Shown here piece by piece: positions 59,401-64,000 of a DNA stretch of 64,000 bases. This stretch comes from Phragmites australis (lineage: Eukaryota; Streptophyta; Magnoliopsida; Poales; Poaceae). The stretch lies in contig NC_084936.1 of NCBI RefSeq assembly GCF_958298935.1, forward strand, positions 5,339,501 to 5,403,500, given 5' to 3'. The translations under genes and the position numbers were made by a program. Numbering within the stretch: the stretch's first letter is position 1; every line of letters starts with the position of its first letter. Below the pieces are notes generated by a model, which worked only from the letters and a program-made list of their open reading frames with translations, did not search any database and had not been told where the DNA came from.

Positions 59401-62400
59401 GCAGCATCGGATCAGGACTGGCCCTGAGCACCCGAGCGGAGGGGCTCGGTCGGTCCAGAGCAGAGACGAAAGGGGGCAAAGCCGTGACAGGGCAGGAAGC
59501 AGGACCAGACGACGTTGGAGTCCGCGACGGCACGACAGGCAGGGGTTGGACCGGCGAAGACCAGCACCCATAGCAGGCGACCAACCGAGGCGGTGAATAG
59601 AAGGTAGAGGTCGGGAGTCCGCCTCAGACGTCGGACATGCGAACATCCGATGTGGCCTCGACAACAGGTGGGCAAGCAACTGAGGCGGCCGAATGGGAAT
59701 CGGAGCTGGCAAGCGCAGGAGCACACGATCCAAGTGACGTGGTTGTGCAGAGCCAGCGAATCGGAGAAAACAACGACAGGATGATGGACTAGATCTAGAT
59801 CTAGATCAAGAAAGAGAGAGGGGGAGCCAGCCGACGAGAGGGTGTCGACGACGGGTTAGATTGGATCAAGACAAGTTGCGACGTCCAAAAAAAGAAAACC
59901 TAGATGTGATACCATGTTAGGAATAGCAACTTGTATTCAATAGTAGCTCATGAGGTCAATATAGTATAGGATAAGAACTCTAACAACATATACGTAATGG
60001 ATAAGGACTCTATATTCCTAACACATATGAATTGTGGTCAAAATAATGTGTTCTACAACAAATCACTACCAAAGTTACTATCGTTTTTCATAAAGATCCA
60101 AACATGAAGTGCACTCAAGAAGATACCATAGCAAAAAGGTATATGGAAATCAAGAAGGCTTTAATGAAGAGATCAGTACAAGATAGTACCTATTTTCAAT
60201 GCCACCAAATAGAAGTTGGCGAATTTGAGTATCGCTATTCACATTCATATACTTGGCATCAGGACAATATTTAGATGCCCATTTCCGAAACTTATCTGCA
60301 GCTACTTCTCTTTCAGCAACAGCAGCTTTTTCTATCTCTGAAAGGTAAGCACGATCAACAAGCATTCCCTCTGTTTCCATCTTCACAAGAAGGGCACCGA
60401 AGGGACGCCAATACTCTTCATAGAAATCGTACATCGTTCCCCTGGGGCAACCATCAAAGATCCATTCCTTTGTTTCAAGCTTGCTTTTTAAGCTCTCATA
60501 AAGCCTCAATGTACTCATTGAATCTAGTGAAGAATAACAGATCCACAACTCTCTGTCTTCCCTTTGTAACTTTTCGACTGGCTCAATAGATATGATTTTC
60601 CCTTCAGATCCATCTTTTCTAACTTTTTTCCTACCAAAGATGGTTTTCATTGATGTCTTTCCAGCATAAGGTAAATCCTTTGGAACAGCATCCATGACTC
60701 TATGATCATTTGTAAGTCCTTCAAGTGAATATCCACCATCAGTTCTCCTGGACGAATCCCAAAGGCGTGCAAGATGCATTGTATCAGCATGAAACCCATC
60801 AACCTTGATTCCATGGTTCTCTATGACATGGCTATCAAAGCTATAGTTATGCCAAACCTACATGATCAAGAGAAAGTAGATGTTCACTTCAGACAATTCA
60901 AGAAAAACAAAGCTAAAAATAGTTGGTATGCAATGGCTTTGGCGGGTAACCAGGTATGGTTTTGCTGTTAGAAAGCCTGCAATTTTGTCATGTTGACAAT
61001 CTTGTGAAATGGTTAAGGATAAAATAGTGAAGAACATCCAATTTGTTTCAAGTATAGTTTGAACAGTAAATAGAGCAATTCAGAAAGAAGTGTAGAAGTC
61101 CAATTCCAAACAACATATAAAAGGAGAAAAATAGCCATGAAGTTACTCCAACATGAAGAGGAAAAGAATTGCACCTTCTTGATGGATGGATCCTCAAAGA
61201 AAGGAGCAAACTCCATCAGGACATCCCTTCCACCATCCAGCACATCCACCCAAATGCAAGTTTTGCCATTTCCAAAATCAGCCACTTGTGTATTAGAATT
61301 TGATGAATATATACTAAAGCATATTACTTCTCCATGACCAACTGGTGTCTCTTCTTTGACAACAATATTTGCTACCTGCACAAAGATTATACTCCAATAA
61401 TTAAAACTAAGTTTACTTCTGAGAATAGCTTGCTATCCTAGCAGTAGACAATGAGCATATTAGCTCATGCAACTAAGAGAAGTCGATACAGACAACAATC
61501 TTCAGCATTACTCGTGACATCTGACTTAGATTCTTCCATTGGCTGCGGTAGATTTTGGTACATTCATGAGGAACATAGACCAAACGCTTGGGGTCAGCAA
61601 ACGACACTTCAGAATTAAACAACCTATCACCTTCAGAAATAAGCTTCTTGTGATAACTATGAAATCGGGACAAACACGGGATGTAATACATGGCAGATGA
61701 CACTTCACAGTAAAAGGGCGTTACTCAACAAAACCTAATACTTATAAACAATGGAATATTTTGATGTCTTTGTAAAACAAATGGTGCGCCTTGGTGAATA
61801 AGGATGGACAACACAACCACTCTATAGGAAAGCAAATAAATCAAGCAGGGTTCTTTTTACCTCTGTGTCGCATGCATGAATAAAGCTCTTGTACTTTGTA
61901 GTAAGCAATTGAGCAGTGCTCCTAGCTGACTCAATATTGTCAACTACCAAAACTTTGTCATAGATGCCAGCAAGCGCCTTCCGTGCATTTGCAGATTCCT
62001 TGGACAAAGATGCTTTAGTTGAGAAAGATGGAACCACCTTTTTAGTTATGAGTTTATGCTCCTTTTCATCATCGACATCATGAGCCTTATCATCGAGCTC
62101 CAAAGTTGCCTCTGTATTAGAGATATCAAGCGGAAGATCCTCCGCCGATGAACAATCACGCCAAGGAATCTCCACCTTAGAGCCACTAGGCATGCTCAGT
62201 TGTTTCACACTATTATCAACAACATTAATCGGGGCTGACACAGATCGCGCAGGCTGATTTACCATACTATGCTTGACCAGTTCTGCATTGTCATGTCTAT
62301 TTACAATTGACTTAGATGATACATGTTCTCTTAGATTATGCAAGGAAGGGTAGTTTAAACCCCTGTGATCTTCTGAGAGTTCATTCTGTAGGTTTCCAGC

Positions 62401-63282
62401 CCGTAGAGGAGTGGTGCCCTTATAGATATTATTTGTGACATTGTTGACAGTTCTGAGATAAAATAGCCTCCTGCTCTCCTCCACCCATTCTTGTGCACTG
62501 TTTTGCACATTTAAGTTGGCATAGAGTCTAAGCTTGAAAGCACTGCTTCCTCTAACTCCCATATCTGAGCTATGAGAATAGTCTTGCCTGTCAGCCAGAA
62601 CGATTACCAAATTTAGAAAGCACCAAAGCAAAGTGAAATTCCTAAGTACTGCAAGACAGCTAAAGGGGAACATTTCAGGGAGTGTGAATCGCTCCAAGCT
62701 TAAGTGGACCACTATTAATCAGGCAGTGCATGGACATGTTCAAACAGTAATGAGGCTATAGAAGGTGACACCGTGTTCCCTTGCCTAACATAAGTAATGT
62801 CAATCGACACATCCTCTAATCAGTTGACAAAGACTGTATTTACATTAACCCAAACATGGGGCTATTCAGTTCGAATCGAAAGAGCAGGCCTCCTAGGACA
62901 ATATTAAGCACAGCGATAACAACATGGAAAACGTAAATCCACCTAGGCATTTGCCAGGACATCACCCTCCGCACCTAGAATAGCATGCATATCATTTCCG
63001 GCAGAGCTAAGCACCACCTCCACAACCTCCTCTTTCCATTCTTCGAAGGGGACATCTCAACAACCTCCCAAAGGCCGCAACGAAGATTGAATAATTGAAA
63101 CGCAACACAACACAAAATAAGAATGAATAAATCTCTGATCGGCGCCACGGCGACTACCTCCTGCATCCGGATAACGCCGGGGGCGGCGAGGGGCGGCGCC
63201 GGCGTCGAAAGAAGAAGGGCGAGGACGACAGCCACGGCGGCGCCGAGCCTGGGCACCGCAGCAGCGGGGCCGGCGCCGCCAT
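53423..63282 (-). CDS. Plant organellar DNA polymerase I (POP type), 1,030 aa, 12 exons
   Basis: Minus-strand exons 63,282-63,158, 62,587-61,861, 61,375-61,175, 60,857-60,190, 57,723-57,294, 56,830-56,735, 56,122-56,030, 55,933-55,739, 54,985-54,893, 54,218-54,006, 53,917-53,828 and 53,584-53,423. All borders are GT/AG, phases match and there is no stop. The Arg/Ser/Pro-rich N-terminus ([20 protein letters not shown]) is a likely transit peptide. The 3'-5' exonuclease domain spans about residues 270-520 ([33 protein letters not shown]). The family-A polymerase domain spans about 690-1,030, with motif A DYGQLELRI (777-785), the O-helix [16 protein letters not shown] (852-867) and motif [11 protein letters not shown] (978-987). 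It replicates and repairs mitochondrial and plastid DNA. Intron 4 holds a retroelement. An upstream ATG at 63,420 is possible but less likely. Confidence 0.95.
58030..58147 (-). repeat. 3' LTR of the intronic retroelement
   Basis: 118 bp, ends TATTCCTAATA, next to the C-run (58,149-58,165) that forms the polypurine tract on the minus strand. Confidence 0.82.
59085..59290 (-). pseudogene. Captured cyclophilin (peptidyl-prolyl isomerase) fragment
   Basis: Minus-strand frame with [37 protein letters not shown] and VVFGQV, which are signature cyclophilin sequences, and ending IADCGQLS, the common cyclophilin C-terminus. About 25-30 residues between VVFGQV and IADCGQLS are missing, and the N-terminal half is absent, so no active isomerase is encoded. 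It lies wholly inside the short LTR retroelement, which indicates transduction of a host gene. Confidence 0.85.
59915..60023 (-). repeat. 5' LTR of the intronic retroelement
   Basis: 109 bp, ends TATTCCTAACA; compared with the other LTR it has several substitutions and short indels, so the insertion is not recent. Confidence 0.82.
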
Positions 63283-64000
63283 GGACCCCACGAAGTGCCT
63301 CAGCTTGGACGCGGCTCCTCTCCTCCCCGCAGCGCCGGCGCCAACCCCGCCGAGACCGAAGCCGCTGGGCGCCGTCCTGCGCGACGCGAAGCGAAGCGCG
63401 CGAGCGGGGTGGAGGGACACAGGACGCGTGTCTAGAGCTCGCGGCGGGACGTGGCGGGCGTGAGCATTAGAGCTCGGGCGCGAGACGTGGAGGGGAGGGG
63501 CCTATTGGGAAGGCCGGCGGAGCGGAAGCGGTGGCGGAGGCGGGGGCGGTGGGGAAGGGGAGGCGAGAGCTGCGGGGGTTTGGGGGCGACGAAGGGGGAC
63601 GAGGGTTTAAGCGGCTGGTGACCTGGTGGTGGAGGTGGGCAGCGGCGAAACCCGTCTCCGTGGCTGGAAGGCGTGTCTCCACTACGGTAGCAGAAGACGT
63701 GTCTCCACTACGGAGGCAGAAGATGTATCAATCAGTTGGTGACTATACTGGAACTTTTAAGTTTCAGTTGATGTATTGCAGGGACGGAGCTGGAATTATT
63801 TTATGGGGATCCAACACAAGGTTATCACTTATATAATGTAAAAATGCAATGTTTGCCTTTGTTGTTTTTGGGTAAAAAACTGTATAGTCATATAATGTAC
63901 CAAAATTAGTAAACGCGTGTTTACGACTTATCTTTGGTCAAACTAAAATAATCCAGTCTAGCTAAATTCCCAAAAATTAGTAGTCAATAGTTGTTAAAAT
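63283..64000. other. Promoter side of the polymerase gene and flanking DNA
   Basis: 63,283-63,640 is GC-rich and holds the 5' leader. At 63,668-63,715 a 27-bp unit (GTGTCTCCACTACGG...AGCAGAAG) is repeated twice. The last 150 bp are AT-rich with no feature. Confidence 0.45.

Larger units (their letters stand above)
58030..60023 (-). mobile_element. Short LTR retroelement (TRIM-like) in intron 4 of the polymerase gene
   Basis: TGTTAGGAATAACTTGTATT... (58,030-58,147) and TGTTAGGAATAGCAACTTGT... (59,915-60,023) are direct LTRs of about 110 bp. Read on the minus strand, the LTR at 60,023-59,915 is followed by TGGTATCACATC, a fair initiator-Met primer site. The other LTR is preceded by a purine tract (GAGGGG... 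to GTGG). Flanks are CATAA (58,025-58,029) and CATAT (60,024-60,028), an imperfect TSD. No gag-pol is present in 1,994 bp, so it is non-autonomous. It has the same orientation as the host gene and interrupts no exon. Confidence 0.85.

Noticed and set aside
61861..62712. Upstream Met at 62,712 as the polymerase start
   Set aside because: The frame 62,588-62,712 is intron; an acceptor at 62,588 joins in phase to a transit-peptide exon at 63,282-63,158.

Overview
This window is nuclear DNA from a flowering plant, almost certainly a grass (Poaceae). The evidence is intron-rich genes with GT/AG borders, strongly GC-biased single-exon genes beside AT-rich intergenic DNA, nested LTR retrotransposons, hAT transposons, and a cluster of hairpins matching MIR2275, a microRNA family best known from grass anthers. 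I cannot name the species.

Layout. Bases 1-10,434 hold no gene I can support: a 142-bp tandem repeat, two direct copies of an unknown repeat rich in CCGGA/TCCGG palindromes, and a non-autonomous hAT element with an 8-bp target-site duplication (TSD). A degenerate chromodomain-type Ty3 retrotransposon (10,440-18,959, 5-bp TSD CTCTG) follows, interrupted in its RNase H region by two abutting foreign LTRs. Next are a hAT transposase remnant (about 20,216-20,990) and a 4.6-kb hAT element with a broken four-exon transposase on the minus strand (21,791-26,351).

The gene-rich part starts at 27.3 kb: a SERK-like receptor-kinase pseudogene that lacks its ectodomain; an intact CRM-domain organellar splicing-factor gene (30,038-31,959, +); three MIR2275-type hairpins on the minus strand (32,753-33,153) with a TATA box upstream; and a single-exon RING-H2 gene (33,880-35,238, +). 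After a TE-rich gap come its paralogue (44,019-45,410, +), an IST1-like ESCRT-III regulator (46,117-48,947, -), a solo LTR with seven 73-bp repeats (50,082-51,827), and a complete 12-exon plant organellar DNA polymerase I gene (53,423-63,282, -). One polymerase intron carries a 2-kb LTR retroelement with a captured cyclophilin fragment.

How the genes relate. They are not an operon. Two (CRM factor, organellar polymerase) serve organelle gene expression and DNA replication, one serves multivesicular-body sorting, and the two RING proteins are a local duplication with a third broken copy of the promoter. The MIR2275 cluster is the most notable regulatory locus: the family is known to trigger 24-nt phased siRNAs in meiotic anthers.
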